NCBI GenBank assembly: GCA_004557655.1
Contig: SFGJ01000001.1
Span: 150,034-214,033 of the forward strand
DNA from: Clostridiales bacterium
GTDB lineage: Bacteria; Bacillota; Clostridia; Oscillospirales; Oscillospiraceae
DNA length: 64,000 nucleotides
Direction: 5' to 3'
Each line of letters begins with the position of its first letter. Within the stretch, counting starts at the first letter, position 1. The notes below the pieces were generated by a model. The model searched no databases, was not told the origin of the DNA, and saw only the letters and a program-made list of their open reading frames with translations. Below are positions 53,002-63,323 of the stretch, in pieces. Made by a program: the position numbers and the translations under genes.

Positions 53002-54302
53002 TACTCCCAGTCCTCCTTCTCCTCTTGCCAGCCTTCGATGTAGGGCTTCATCTGGCCCAGCACCTTGGGCGTGCAGACCGAGACAACGGTGATTATGGAT
53101 TCATATTTCACAGATTCCACCTTGGCCTCCCGATACAGGCCGTCCAGCAGCCCCGCCTTGTCATAGGGCAGGTGAATGGTGACCCGGCGGGTGCCTTTGT
53201 CCAGCTTGCCGTCGATAGCCTGCAGGAGCCGGTCCACACCCTCCCCTGTTTTGGCGGAAATGGATACGCTGTCCTCCTCACGGGGCATCTGCCCGGCAAA
53301 GGCCAGGTCGCATTTGTTATAGACCCGCAGACAGGGAATGTGGTCGGCATTCAATTCATGAATGAGACTGTCTACCACCTGCGCCTGCTGAGGCCACAGG
53401 GGATTAGAGAGATCAATGACATGAAGCAGCAGATCGGCATATTCCAGTTCCTCCAGGGTGGCCTTGAATGCCTCCACAAGCTGATGGGGCAGCTTACGGA
53501 TAAAGCCCACGGTGTCGGATATGACCACATCCAGCGTATCGCTGACGGTGAGGAGCCGGGTGGTGGTGTCCAGAGTGTCAAAGAGGCGGTCATTGGCCGG
53601 GATCCCGGCGCCGGTGATGGCATTGAGCAGCGTAGATTTCCCGGCGTTGGTATAGCCCACGATGGCCACCACCGGGATCTCGTTCTTCATGCGGCGCTGG
53701 CGCTGGGTGTTGCGCACCCGGCGCACCTCTTCCAGCTCTTCCTTAAGCTTGTCGATCTTGCGGTGGATGTGGCGGCGGTCCGTTTCAAGCTGAGTCTCGC
53801 CGGGGCCCTTGGAGCCTATGGGGCCCTTGCCGCTGGTTCCGGCCTGACGCTCCAGATGGGTCCACATGCCAATAAGACGGGGCAGCAGGTACTGGTACTG
53901 GGCCAACTCCACCTGCAGGCATCCTTCCTTGGTCTTGGCTCGCTGGGCAAAAATATCCAGAATCAGGCCACTGCGGTCAATAACCTGCACACCCAAAAGC
54001 TCCGTGAGCACTCGAATTTGTGAAGGAGACAGATCGTTGTCAAAGATGACCAGCGTGGCTTTCTCCAAGGTCACCATGGTCTTGACCTCCTCCACCTTGC
54101 CCTCTCCTATGAAGCTGTGTGGGTCGGGCTTCTCCCTGCTCTGGAGAATGCTCCCCACCACCTGACCGCCGGCGGTATCCACCAGCGCGGCCAGCTCCGC
54201 AAGGCTCTCCTCATCAGTGCTGTCCTCCCGGAGGACCGGGGAGCGCAGCCCCACCAACACCGCCAGATCCCGTTTATTCTCTTGCAGCTGTGTGCGTTCC
54301 AT
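53001..54302 (-). CDS. hflX: GTPase HflX
   Basis: 433 residues from ATG 54302, preceded by GAGG 6 bases upstream. An N-terminal ATP-binding region and a G domain with GYTNAGKSTLLNA (G1, about 210), DTVGFI (G3) and NKCD (G4). HflX binds 50S subunits and splits stalled 70S ribosomes under heat and stress. Start precedes the long AT-rich region. Confidence 0.95.
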   Translation of the reverse strand: MERTQLQENKRDLAVLVGLRSPVLREDSTDEESLAELAALVDTAGGQVVGSILQSREKPDPHSFIGEGKVEEVKTMVTLEKATLVIFDNDLSPSQIRVLTELLGVQVIDRSGLILDIFAQRAKTKEGCLQVELAQYQYLLPRLIGMWTHLERQAGTSGKGPIGSKGPGETQLETDRRHIHRKIDKLKEELEEVRRVRNTQRQRRMKNEIPVVAIVGYTNAGKSTLLNAITGAGIPANDRLFDTLDTTTRLLTVSDTLDVVISDTVGFIRKLPHQLVEAFKATLEELEYADLLLHVIDLSNPLWPQQAQVVDSLIHELNADHIPCLRVYNKCDLAFAGQMPREEDSVSISAKTGEGVDRLLQAIDGKLDKGTRRVTIHLPYDKAGLLDGLYREAKVESVKYESIITVVSVCTPKVLGQMKPYIEGWQEEKEDWE

Positions 54303-54388
54303 AGCATACCTCATTAAAAATTATATTATATATATTGTACCATAATCGGCACAAATGCACAACAAAAGACATTGCGAACCAAAAAGAA

Positions 54389-54415
54389 AACCCCCGCACC
54401 TTTCGGTGCGGGGGT
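54389..54415 (-). terminator. Terminator after rpmE
   Basis: Perfect 10-bp stem CCCCCGCACC/GGTGCGGGGG with a TTTC loop, then TTTTCTTTTT on the minus strand. Confidence 0.95.
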
Positions 54416-54430
54416 GAGTGTTGCGACAAA

Positions 54431-54634
54431 TTACTTGTCCAGGCCGAAGCGCTTGTTGAACTTGGCCACACGGCCACCGGTGTCCACCAGCTTCTGTCTG
54501 CCCGTAAAGAACGGGTGACACTTAGAGCAGACTTCTACGCGAATATCCTTCTTCGTAGAACCTGTCTCAATTACATTACCGCAGGCGCATTTAATAGTAG
54601 TCTGCTGATAATTGGGATGGATTCCTTCCTTCAT
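54431..54634 (-). CDS. rpmE: 50S ribosomal protein L31, zinc-binding form
   Basis: 67 residues. The four zinc-binding cysteines CAC...CSKC are present, so this is the zinc form RpmE rather than the zinc-free YtiA form. [10 protein letters not shown] is the family start. Single gene with promoter TTGCAT-N17-TATGAT at 54692-54720 and a strong terminator. Confidence 0.97.
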   Translation of the reverse strand: MKEGIHPNYQQTTIKCACGNVIETGSTKKDIRVEVCSKCHPFFTGRQKLVDTGGRVAKFNKRFGLDK

Positions 54635-54691
54635 TGCTCTGGTTCACCCCTTTCCGGTACACAAGTCCCTTGAACTCCAAAGGCAACTCAC

Positions 54692-54720
54692 ATCATACCA
54701 CAAACCCATATGCAATGCAA
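54692..54720 (-). promoter_or_regulatory. Promoter of rpmE
   Basis: Minus strand TTGCAT (54715-54720), 17-bp spacer, TATGAT (54692-54697). Confidence 0.78.
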
Positions 54721-54752
54721 GTATTTTTTTAGAAAAAACGCGTTTTTTACCG

Positions 54753-57700
54753 TTACAGCTCCACTTCTGCGCCCGTTGCGAAGAAGTACAGCACCCGGCG
54801 GCACACAGGCTCCTCCAGCACACGGCTCAGGGCCTCACTGTACGCCCAAAGCTGGGCACGGTACTCCTCCGCGCGCTGCAGCTCCTCACCCGGGTGTATG
54901 CAGTCGGTCTTAAAATCCGCCACCACAAGCCCCCGCTCTGTGCGGTAACACACATCGGCTACGCCCTGGAGCATCATCTCCTCCCCCTCTGCCCCGGCAT
55001 CGTATACCGTGGCAGGCACCAGCAGGGCAAAGCGGAACTCACGCCACACCTGGGGGGAGCCGCGCATCTGGCAGCACAGATCAGAATGCAGAAACTTCAC
55101 TATCTGTAAAGCGTTTATACTTGCTGCTTGCTCCGGAGTGAGCAGACGTTGTTCAAGGAGTGAATCGACGAACTGCCGCACTGCTTCTGTGGTATCCGGT
55201 GTGTCGAAGGGCAGGTACTGCATCACAAGGTGCATGGCCGTGCCGCGCTCCGCAGGAGTAAGGCCCTGCCGCTCCCGCAAAAACTTCGGCATAGCAAAAT
55301 CGCCCTGCACTGGTAAGCGCTGCCCGGCCCCCTCGGCGATCTGCTGGTCCAGTTCCCGTCCCTTGAGTTGAGTGGCTGTGACCTTAGTGGGGATGGTGGC
55401 CGCCGCCAGATGCGCATACCCGCCTTCCAGCATCGACGGCAGGAAGGGCGGCTGCACTGCTGACGCCTCCTCCCCGCCCCCCTTCGCGGCAGCAGGAGCG
55501 GAGGGATTCTCATGGAGATACACACGCCAGCCGGTTGCGCTCTGCAGTACCTCAGGCCGCGCACCGGCCCACTCATGGATGGCACCGGCCTCCATGCTGC
55601 ACAAAAGCGCCTGCAGCACCCAGTCTCCCATGCTCTTGGCACTGCGAACCACCTGCGGCGGCACAGGCAGCTCCGTAAGAGAGAGCAGCTTATTAATATG
55701 CGTTCTGGCACGCTTCATGCAGTCCACTAAGATCAGCTTTTCCTTGGCTCTGGTCATGGCCACATAGAGAAGGCGCATTTCCTCGGAGAGCATCTCACTC
55801 TCCATCTCCCGGGCCAATGCCGTTTTGGAAACAGTGGGATAGCGCACACGCAAAGCCGTATCCACCCGTTCCGTTCCCAGCCCCAGCCGGGGATGCACCA
55901 AAACAGGGCTTTTAAAGTCCTCCCGGTTAAAATCCTTATTCATGTCGCAGAGGATCACCACCGGGAATTCCAAGCCCTTGGAGCGGTGGATGCTCATGAT
56001 GCGCACGCCGCCGACATTCTGCTCCGATGCGATCTGGGGTTCCTTGCCCCGCGCCATGAGGCTGCGGAGATAATCCGTCAGCTCAAAGACCGTGATTTTT
56101 CCCATGGCGGCCATGTCCTCAGCATAGCGGCACAGATTCAGCAGACGGCTGCGGCGCAGTTCTCCGTCCTCCATGGCGCCGAATATGCCCAAAAGATGCA
56201 ACTTGTCATAGATCTGCCACAAAAGCTGATCGGCAGGAAGCTCCGCCGACAGTTCACGTAATTCGTTTAACTGACTCAAAAATGTCTGCACCGGCTCCTC
56301 CGGACAGGCACAGCAGGCTGCATAAAAATCGCCATTGGAGCAGCCGCGGATGGCGGCCAAGAGATCCGGTGTAAAGCCGTACAGAGGGGAACGCAGCACA
56401 GCTATCAGAGGCACATCCTGCCGGGGATTATCGATGATCTGCAGCAGTGAATAAACGGTGGAAACCTCCAGTGTTTCAAAAAATGTCTCCCGCTCGCCGC
56501 CGGAATACAGAATGCCACAGCGATTCAGCGCAGAGCCGAAGTCCGCTACACGGCTCTTGGGAGAACGCATGAGCAGAACGATATCCTCCGGCCGCACAGG
56601 GCGAAGCGCACCGTCCTCCCCCTGGACAGGATAGCCCTCATCCAGCATTTTTCGAATAAACCCCGCCACAAAGTCCGCCTCAGACCGGGTACGGTCAAAC
56701 TCCTCATCCTCGGTATTCTCCAGGCTGATAAGATGGAACTCCGTTTCCCGGTCCGGAGCAGGCAAGTAATCGGCAGCGGGGTACAGCTGCTCCTCCGGAC
56801 CATAGTCCATCTCCCCCATTTGGCGGGAGAGAATATTGCGGAATACAAAGTTGGTGGCCTCCAACACCTCCGGCCGGGAGCGGAAGTTGCGCTTGAGCAA
56901 TATCTTCCGGGCCTCACCGGGCGCGGCATCTGCCGCGTGACGGTAGCACTGATACTTCTCCAGAAAAATCTCCGGCTGTGCCAAGCGGAAGCGATAGATG
57001 CTTTGCTTGACATCACCCACAGTGAAAAGGTTTTTCCCTTTACGGGAGATGGCGGTAAAAATACAGTTTTGCACCTCGTTGGTGTCCTGATATTCGTCCA
57101 CCATGATCTCCGCATACCGCTGGGCGATCTGCAAGGCCAGCTCCGTGGGCTTTTCAGCAGGAGTTAGGAGCAAATTCACCGCATAGTGCTCCTGATCGGA
57201 GAAGTCCGCCACATTGCGCCGCACTTTTTCCTGCCCAAAACTGCGAATAAAGTCCGCGGTCAGATCCAAAAGCGCCAGCATGGCCGGAGCCATGATATGA
57301 AGATCCAGCAGATGCTCCGCCTGAGAGGTCAAAAACGGTTCAAGAACGGACTTCATTTCCTCTTGGAATTTCTTTTTAAGGCTCTGCATCCGGTTTTTAC
57401 TCTCGGCATTCTCCTCGCCACGGACCGCCTTGAGCTTGGGGAACGAAATATCCGTTTGCGCCACGGTATCCCAGGTCTGAGATGCTGCCTGCTGCAGCTT
57501 CACCAGAGTTTGAGACATGGACGCAAAGGCAGGGCCATAGGCCGCCTCCACCGCCGGGCAAGATGCCATCTCCTCCACGGCACGGGCCAGGCGTCGGCTC
57601 CAGAACTCCGCCCACTGCGTCAGATCCGTCAGAAGGATCTCCCCGAAGGGGGTATCCGCCAGATTATCCGGAACAGCCTGCCAGAGTTTCCGGGCATTTT

Positions 57701-58301
57701 GCAGCCACTGCAAAGGGTGCGCCTGGCTCTGCAGCTTGTCATAAAGTTCCAGCACAAGAGATGTAAGACGGCTGTCATCCCGCCCGGCACCAAGAGTCTG
57801 AACCAGAAGCGCGGCGTTTTCGTCCCCCTGCTCCAGTTCCTCATAAAACCGGTCCATGACCCGCTCCAGTACACGGTCACGAAGCACGGCGCCCTCCTGC
57901 TCATCCAGCAGGCGGAAATCCGGCGTGAGGCTGTGACCGTTTACCGGCGGCAGAAGATGAATGTGTTCCCGAATCAGATTGCTGCAAAAGGCATCCACCG
58001 TTTTAATGTCCGCCTGATAAACACGGTAAAGCTGGCGGCGCAGGTGTTCATCATCCGGTCGCTGTGCAACACGCACAGCAAGCTCCTTTGCGATTTTGTC
58101 GCGCAGCTCGGCGGCAGCAGCACGGGTATAGGTGATAATGAGGAAATCGTCAACGCTGAGCTTTTCCTCCTCGATCCTGCGAAACAGGCGCTCCACCAAC
58201 ACCTTGGTCTTGCCGGAGCCGGCAGCCGCCGATACCAGCAGGCAGCCGCCGCTGTCGGTAACAGCCTGCTTCTGTTCCTCCGTCAGGCGAGAGTCAATCA
58301 T
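54753..58301 (-). CDS. addA: ATP-dependent helicase/nuclease subunit A
   Basis: 1182 residues from ATG 58301, with AAAGGAGG 6 bases upstream. UvrD-type helicase with Walker A SAAAGSGKT (about 25-33), DEYQD Walker B, and a C-terminal PD-(D/E)XK nuclease (GVADVCYRTERGLVVADFKTD). With AddB it processes double-strand ends for recombination. Its start overlaps the addB stop by 8 bp. Confidence 0.97.
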   Translation of the reverse strand: MIDSRLTEEQKQAVTDSGGCLLVSAAAGSGKTKVLVERLFRRIEEEKLSVDDFLIITYTRAAAAELRDKIAKELAVRVAQRPDDEHLRRQLYRVYQADIKTVDAFCSNLIREHIHLLPPVNGHSLTPDFRLLDEQEGAVLRDRVLERVMDRFYEELEQGDENAALLVQTLGAGRDDSRLTSLVLELYDKLQSQAHPLQWLQNARKLWQAVPDNLADTPFGEILLTDLTQWAEFWSRRLARAVEEMASCPAVEAAYGPAFASMSQTLVKLQQAASQTWDTVAQTDISFPKLKAVRGEENAESKNRMQSLKKKFQEEMKSVLEPFLTSQAEHLLDLHIMAPAMLALLDLTADFIRSFGQEKVRRNVADFSDQEHYAVNLLLTPAEKPTELALQIAQRYAEIMVDEYQDTNEVQNCIFTAISRKGKNLFTVGDVKQSIYRFRLAQPEIFLEKYQCYRHAADAAPGEARKILLKRNFRSRPEVLEATNFVFRNILSRQMGEMDYGPEEQLYPAADYLPAPDRETEFHLISLENTEDEEFDRTRSEADFVAGFIRKMLDEGYPVQGEDGALRPVRPEDIVLLMRSPKSRVADFGSALNRCGILYSGGERETFFETLEVSTVYSLLQIIDNPRQDVPLIAVLRSPLYGFTPDLLAAIRGCSNGDFYAACCACPEEPVQTFLSQLNELRELSAELPADQLLWQIYDKLHLLGIFGAMEDGELRRSRLLNLCRYAEDMAAMGKITVFELTDYLRSLMARGKEPQIASEQNVGGVRIMSIHRSKGLEFPVVILCDMNKDFNREDFKSPVLVHPRLGLGTERVDTALRVRYPTVSKTALAREMESEMLSEEMRLLYVAMTRAKEKLILVDCMKRARTHINKLLSLTELPVPPQVVRSAKSMGDWVLQALLCSMEAGAIHEWAGARPEVLQSATGWRVYLHENPSAPAAAKGGGEEASAVQPPFLPSMLEGGYAHLAAATIPTKVTATQLKGRELDQQIAEGAGQRLPVQGDFAMPKFLRERQGLTPAERGTAMHLVMQYLPFDTPDTTEAVRQFVDSLLEQRLLTPEQAASINALQIVKFLHSDLCCQMRGSPQVWREFRFALLVPATVYDAGAEGEEMMLQGVADVCYRTERGLVVADFKTDCIHPGEELQRAEEYRAQLWAYSEALSRVLEEPVCRRVLYFFATGAEVEL

Positions 58302-61300
58302 AGTGCGCCTCCTTTCCCAGTTGGTCCTCAATGTTCTGCCAGAAATCCGCCGGAGACGTCTTTTTTAAATAGCGGCGGCGGTCACTTCCCACGCCGTCCC
58401 GGAAATAACAGGCGGAAGCGTAAGCACACCAACGGCAAGCGGTATCCTGGGGCGAGCGGGAAATCGGATCGGCATCCACATTGCCCCGAGCCAGCTCCCC
58501 GGCAATCTGACGCAGCAGATACTCCGTATATTTCCCCAGACGGCCCAGTTGATGGGCTGAAGCTACCCCGTCGGTGATAGTTCCATCCTTTTTCACGCTG
58601 ATGGGCAGGTAAACCGGATTTTCCAGCGCATCGTGCTCCATGGCACGAAGAATATCGGCATCCTCCAGCACGAGGCCGCTGCGGCGCAGTTCCTTTTGAA
58701 TGTCAGATTCAATTTTTGCAGGGGAAGCTCCCCGTTTCTCCGAAACAATAACATCCCGGGCGGGCAGATACAGCACACCCGCCGGCACCACCGGCAGGCC
58801 AAAGTACCGCTCGCCCTCCTGCTCCAGCGCAAAGAGATACAGCAGCATCTGGATGCCCAAACCGTACTGCACATCGGAGAGATCAAAAGTTTTCTTGCCG
58901 GTTTTATAGTCTACCACACGCAGATACAGCTTGCCGTCCTTGACCCAGCCGTCCACACGGTCCACCTTACCCACCAGACGCAAAGAGATGTCCTCCCGCT
59001 CCACACGCACGGCGGGCAGATCCGCGTCCCGCCCGCCAAAACTCATCTCAAACTCCATGAGGCGGAAGTCTGAACGGCGCATCTCGTCGGCAACATTGTT
59101 CACAATGGCCTTGGCGGTCTTTTGCAGCCGCTCAAAGAGATACCGGAAGCGGGCGCTCTTTTCGCTATACCGGTCGATCCTGGTATCGGCGTATTCCCGG
59201 ATATACCACTGCACCAAATCGTCCAGCTCTGATTGGGTCACGCTATCAAAGCCGCCCCTATCCCGGACGGTGCGGAAGACATTTTCCAGCAAATAGTGGA
59301 TAAACGTACCGATCTCGGGAGCCTGAAAGCCTGCGGCCCTGCGCTCCTTGGCCCGGAGGCCGTACTCCATGAAATAGCCAAAGTGGCAGCTCTTCATGCG
59401 ATCCATGCGGGAGGCAGACATATGTACCTGCGTGCCGTAGAGGGCTCGTACCGCCGCCGGAGACAGGCGGCCGCGCTCCAGAGTCCTGGCACGCTGTATG
59501 GCGTCCAGCACATGGCTGTATTGGCTATCGGTTCGGAAATAGGAGGCCAAATCGCTGCCCGGATAGCGGCCGGCGGCCTCCAAAGCAGTGGAGGGTACAG
59601 CGAAGCGATACTGGCCGTCCTCATGCTTTACAGCCACATCCGGCAGCAGGCGGCGGATGCGCTCCACCACAAAGGCAGGTCGAAGGGCGGAGCCGTCCAG
59701 AGACACGGTGGGATAGCTGATATGGAGCAGCTCCGTGGGTTGGGTCAAAGCAGAATAGATATTCTGCAGCTCATTATCCAGCTCATCAAATGAGGCGTCC
59801 GCAAGGGGCATATCATGTTCCCGCAGAAAGGCACGGTCCTTTTGGTCTAAAATGCCGCTGCTCCTTCCCGCATGAGGCAGAAGATGATCGTTGCAGCCCA
59901 GAAGGAACATCGCCCGAACAGTACGGCGGCCCGGGCGGGACATCTCGCTGACCTTCACCTGATCCAAGGTGGCGGGGATTGTGGCCACGCTGTACTGTGT
60001 CAGCACAAGGCGCAGCATACGGCAGAACTCCTCGCCGGTGAGGGAGGTATCCCCCAAAATTTCGGCAAACTGATCCAGAACGGTGCAGAAGATCTCCCAG
60101 AGCTGACGATACTCCTCCGCTGCCTGCACCCGGCCGGAGGCTATAAGATCCCGGGCCTGCCGCTGCAAAAGCTGTGGCACGCCTGCTTCCAGTGCAAACC
60201 GGTACAGGGCGGCGGCCTTATCTGTGGCGGCCGATGGCACCTTCATATTCTCGTACAGGGGCAAAAGAGGAAGTCGTACCTTCTCCCGGATGGCGTTAAT
60301 CTCTTTCAGCCGCTGCTGATGCTCCGGAGTGAGTTCAGCCCCGTAGCCGTCCGGATTGGCTGTCCAGGGAACATCACGGAGCCACATTTTACCCCGGATG
60401 GTCCAAAGAACCACATAATTTTCCAGAATATCGCATTCTGATCGGCTGATGCCGGCCAGTCCGGTTTTGAGGTAGCGGAACATATCCTCGTACTCAAAAC
60501 CGCCGGTGACTGCGTCTAATGCGCTTAGGATCAGCAGCAGCGGGGGCTTTTGCAGAATGTCGCTCCGACGGCTGATATAATAAGGAATGCCGTCCCGGGC
60601 AAAAATGTGTTCCAGAACAGGGCCGTATTCCTCCAGATTTCGTGCGGTAACAGCGATATCCCGGCAGCGATAACCGTTTAGAATCATCTGCCAGATCTGT
60701 GACGCTACATACTCCACCTCCGCGTAGGCAGTGGTCGCCTCATACAGCCGCACCTGCTCCTCCCCTCCGCCACGGGCAGGGGCAGCGGCACCGAAAAAGT
60801 ATTTCTCCAAATGGGCAAGATGCGTATTTGCCTTGGACTGCATAAACTCCACGGCGCAGCGATGGCCCATCTGCTGCGCCAGGTTGGCAAGACGCTGCCG
60901 CTGGCGGAAAGCGTTTTGAAAAATCTCCGAGGGAAGCTTCTCTCCCAAGAGAGTGACGGTGACGCTGTCGGCCTGCTGCAAAGCCGTGAGTAAGATGCTC
61001 TCCTCCGCCTTATTAAAGTAGGAAAAACCGTCAAAATACACATCCTTGCCACGCAAGTAAGCGGACTGTGGCAGGGCATCCCGGAGCTTCTGCACCCGGG
61101 AGCGGGCATCCCGGCCATTGGCACGGAGTCGGGCATCATAGGCTGCGTACAGCAACGCCACATCCCGCAGCTTGTCTCCCTCCTGTCCCGGTGCGTCCTG
61201 CACGCGGGCATACAGGTCATGAGGCGGAATCTCATAGGCATACAGCTCGTCCATCAGAGACACAAGCTGTTCCAGAAAAGCGGCACGGCGGGAGGGATTC

Positions 61301-61617
61301 CCAAACACGCGGAGGCTGCCGCCCACCTCCTGCAGTGCCATGCGCATGGTGAGGATCTTGCCGCCGCCGTCCAGAGTAAAGTCAGCAAGGCCGCCCACCT
61401 CCCCCAGCACACGGCCGGACAGATTGCGCAAACTCAAAACCTCCGCGTTGCGGCTGGCTGTATCGCCCAAAGCGCGGCACAGCTCCATTTCCGCTTCATG
61501 GGACACATGCTCCGGCACAATGAGAAGCTGATCCCTCAACCGCCGGTTTTGCTGTATGGTTTCCAGCACCCGAGCGGTTTTTCCGGCTCCGGCACGGCCG
61601 ATCCATAGACGCAGCAT
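58294..61617 (-). CDS. addB: ATP-dependent helicase/nuclease subunit B
   Basis: 1107 residues from MLRLWIGRAGAGKTAR, with GGAGAAGTAC before the start. N-terminal Walker A GRAGAGKT, inactive helicase core, and a C-terminal nuclease domain with VVDYKTGKKTFDL. Four cysteines (one in KSCHFGYF, then CRWCAYASAC) are placed as the [4Fe-4S] ligands of AddB. Same order addB-addA as Bacillus. Confidence 0.96.
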   Translation of the reverse strand: MLRLWIGRAGAGKTARVLETIQQNRRLRDQLLIVPEHVSHEAEMELCRALGDTASRNAEVLSLRNLSGRVLGEVGGLADFTLDGGGKILTMRMALQEVGGSLRVFGNPSRRAAFLEQLVSLMDELYAYEIPPHDLYARVQDAPGQEGDKLRDVALLYAAYDARLRANGRDARSRVQKLRDALPQSAYLRGKDVYFDGFSYFNKAEESILLTALQQADSVTVTLLGEKLPSEIFQNAFRQRQRLANLAQQMGHRCAVEFMQSKANTHLAHLEKYFFGAAAPARGGGEEQVRLYEATTAYAEVEYVASQIWQMILNGYRCRDIAVTARNLEEYGPVLEHIFARDGIPYYISRRSDILQKPPLLLILSALDAVTGGFEYEDMFRYLKTGLAGISRSECDILENYVVLWTIRGKMWLRDVPWTANPDGYGAELTPEHQQRLKEINAIREKVRLPLLPLYENMKVPSAATDKAAALYRFALEAGVPQLLQRQARDLIASGRVQAAEEYRQLWEIFCTVLDQFAEILGDTSLTGEEFCRMLRLVLTQYSVATIPATLDQVKVSEMSRPGRRTVRAMFLLGCNDHLLPHAGRSSGILDQKDRAFLREHDMPLADASFDELDNELQNIYSALTQPTELLHISYPTVSLDGSALRPAFVVERIRRLLPDVAVKHEDGQYRFAVPSTALEAAGRYPGSDLASYFRTDSQYSHVLDAIQRARTLERGRLSPAAVRALYGTQVHMSASRMDRMKSCHFGYFMEYGLRAKERRAAGFQAPEIGTFIHYLLENVFRTVRDRGGFDSVTQSELDDLVQWYIREYADTRIDRYSEKSARFRYLFERLQKTAKAIVNNVADEMRRSDFRLMEFEMSFGGRDADLPAVRVEREDISLRLVGKVDRVDGWVKDGKLYLRVVDYKTGKKTFDLSDVQYGLGIQMLLYLFALEQEGERYFGLPVVPAGVLYLPARDVIVSEKRGASPAKIESDIQKELRRSGLVLEDADILRAMEHDALENPVYLPISVKKDGTITDGVASAHQLGRLGKYTEYLLRQIAGELARGNVDADPISRSPQDTACRWCAYASACYFRDGVGSDRRRYLKKTSPADFWQNIEDQLGKEAHYD

Positions 61618-61654
61618 GTACTTCTCTCCCCCCTTGTTTGTGTGCTTTGTATTG

Positions 61655-61683
61655 ATTATACCATACGACAACCCCGTACGCAA
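61655..61683 (-). promoter_or_regulatory. Promoter of addBA
   Basis: Minus strand TTGCGT (61678-61683), 17-bp spacer, TATAAT (61655-61660). Confidence 0.75.
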
Positions 61684-61792
61684 ACAATCGTTCGTGCTTT
61701 TCCATCCCTGATTTTTTCTAATCTTATATAAATCGGACGAACAAGCCTATGCAGGGAAGGGTTTATCTTTATCTGCATGTTTTAAAAATCTC

Positions 61793-61841
61793 TTGACAAG
61801 TAAACGACTGTTTACTATACTTTAAGTAAACGATCGTTTAC
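61793..61841 (+). promoter_or_regulatory. TetR promoter with two palindromic operators
   Basis: TTGACA (61793-61798), 17-bp spacer, TATACT (61816-61821). The operator GTAAACGACTGTTTAC (61800-61815) fills the spacer and GTAAACGATCGTTTAC (61826-61841) follows the -10. The centres are 26 bp apart. The second is a perfect 16-bp palindrome. AGGAGG 61850-61855 precedes a TTG start at 61862. Confidence 0.85.
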
Positions 61842-61861
61842 TCCTGAGAGGAGGATGTCTT

Positions 61862-62488
61862 TTGTCTGATACAAAAGAAAAGATTCTGCAGACCGCCCTG
61901 CGACTGTTTGCCCGGGACGGCTACGAGGCTGTGTCGGTGAGCGAAATTGCCGGCGAGCTGGGCATTACCAAGGGCGCTCTATACAAGCACTACGCCAATA
62001 AGCGGTCCATTTTCAACAGCATTGTGGAGCGGATGTATCAAATCGACGCAGAGAGGTCACGACGGTATGCTGTTCCTCAGAAAAAATACTGTGACGCTCC
62101 CGGGGCGTACGATACAGTATCCGTTGAAGCCGTCCGATCTTTCACCATGGCGCAGTTTCAGTTTTGGACCGAGGACGAGTTTGCGGCAAATTTCCGAAAG
62201 ATGCTGACATTGGAGCAATATCGAAGCGAAGAGATGGCACAACTGCATAGCCAGTGCCTAACAGCGGGCCCCTTGGCGTACATGGAGGACATTTTTCGGG
62301 ATATGATGGGCCGGGGCATCCTCAAAAACTCTGACCCCCAGACGCTTTCCGTGGAGTTTTACGCGCCCATGTATCTGCTGATGGGTCTGCCCAACGATAA
62401 AAAAAACGCAAAGCTGCTGGAGGCACATATTGAGAGGTTTATCCGCGAGAGGTTTATCCGCCGAAACACCAACTGCAAGGAATGCTGA
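61862..62488 (+). CDS. TetR/AcrR family regulator
   Basis: 208 residues, using TTG 61862 with AGGAGG about 7 bases upstream; an ATG just before it reads into a stop. HTH at about residues 5-50 with ISEIAGELGITKGALYKHYANK. C-terminal ligand domain unknown. Two palindromes in its promoter imply autorepression. The methyltransferase gene follows 95 bp later and is probably controlled with it. Confidence 0.93.
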   Translation: MSDTKEKILQTALRLFARDGYEAVSVSEIAGELGITKGALYKHYANKRSIFNSIVERMYQIDAERSRRYAVPQKKYCDAPGAYDTVSVEAVRSFTMAQFQFWTEDEFAANFRKMLTLEQYRSEEMAQLHSQCLTAGPLAYMEDIFRDMMGRGILKNSDPQTLSVEFYAPMYLLMGLPNDKKNAKLLEAHIERFIRERFIRRNTNCKEC

Positions 62489-62583
62489 CAGATACCATTT
62501 CCGACAGTAAATAACTGTCGGGCTTCTGCAGTCTTTGCATCTAAAGCAACAAACCGACCCGAAAAGAAAAAGGAGTTATTACC

Positions 62584-63300
62584 ATGAAATATCCGAGAAG
62601 TGAAAAATATAACACCCCCTCCCTGCAGTGCAAGATCATGGGGCCAAACCCTGTGAAGCTGGAGGAAGAGCTGCTGCAAAGCCACAAAATCCCCAACGGC
62701 GCCGTGGTGTGTGATCTGGGCAGTGGGCAGGGGCTGACCAGTGTGTTTCTGGCGAAAGAATACGGCTTCACCGTATATGCCGCCGACCTCTGGAGTGACC
62801 CGGAGGAAAACCGGAGGTTTTTCGATGAAATGGGCCTGTCACAGGAGCAGATCATCCCTGTGCAAGCAGATGCCACAGACCTGCCCTTTGAAAAGGAGTT
62901 TTTTGATGCGGTTGTGTCCACGGATTCCTACAATTATTTCGGCAGAGATGAAAAATATCTGGACGAAAAGCTTCTGCCCTGCGTAAAAAGCGGCGGCTAC
63001 ATCTACATCGCAATTCCCGGCATGAAAAAAGACTGCCACGACCATCTGCCTGCAGAGCTTCTTCTGTCCTGGACGCCCGAGCAGTTAGAGTATATGCATG
63101 ATGTGGCCTACTGGTCGAACATCATGCACAAGTGCAAAGGGGCCGATGTCATTTCCATTATGGAAATGGAGAGCAACGAGGAGGTATGGGCTGATTGGCT
63201 TGCTCAGGACAACGAGTATGCTGTAGGCGATCGCAAATCCATGGAAGCCGGCGGCGGAAAGTACCTGAATTTCATTGCCATCGTACTGCGAAAGAAGTAA
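62584..63300 (+). CDS. Class I SAM-dependent methyltransferase
   Basis: 238 residues. Motif I VCDLGSGQGLTSVFLA (about 42-57), then YAADLWSDP and VVSTDSYNYFG. A small-molecule methyltransferase family (like UbiE-type or sarcosine/glycine methyltransferases) with undetermined substrate. AAAAAGGAG precedes the ATG. It is downstream of the TetR gene, so its substrate may be a toxic compound sensed by TetR. Confidence 0.88.
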   Translation: MKYPRSEKYNTPSLQCKIMGPNPVKLEEELLQSHKIPNGAVVCDLGSGQGLTSVFLAKEYGFTVYAADLWSDPEENRRFFDEMGLSQEQIIPVQADATDLPFEKEFFDAVVSTDSYNYFGRDEKYLDEKLLPCVKSGGYIYIAIPGMKKDCHDHLPAELLLSWTPEQLEYMHDVAYWSNIMHKCKGADVISIMEMESNEEVWADWLAQDNEYAVGDRKSMEAGGGKYLNFIAIVLRKK

Positions 63301-63323
63301 CCCATTTTTATCCGGAAAATATG

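Noticed and set aside
57186..58577. 463-codon open frame on plus strand
   Set aside because: Antisense to addA/addB, no known domain.
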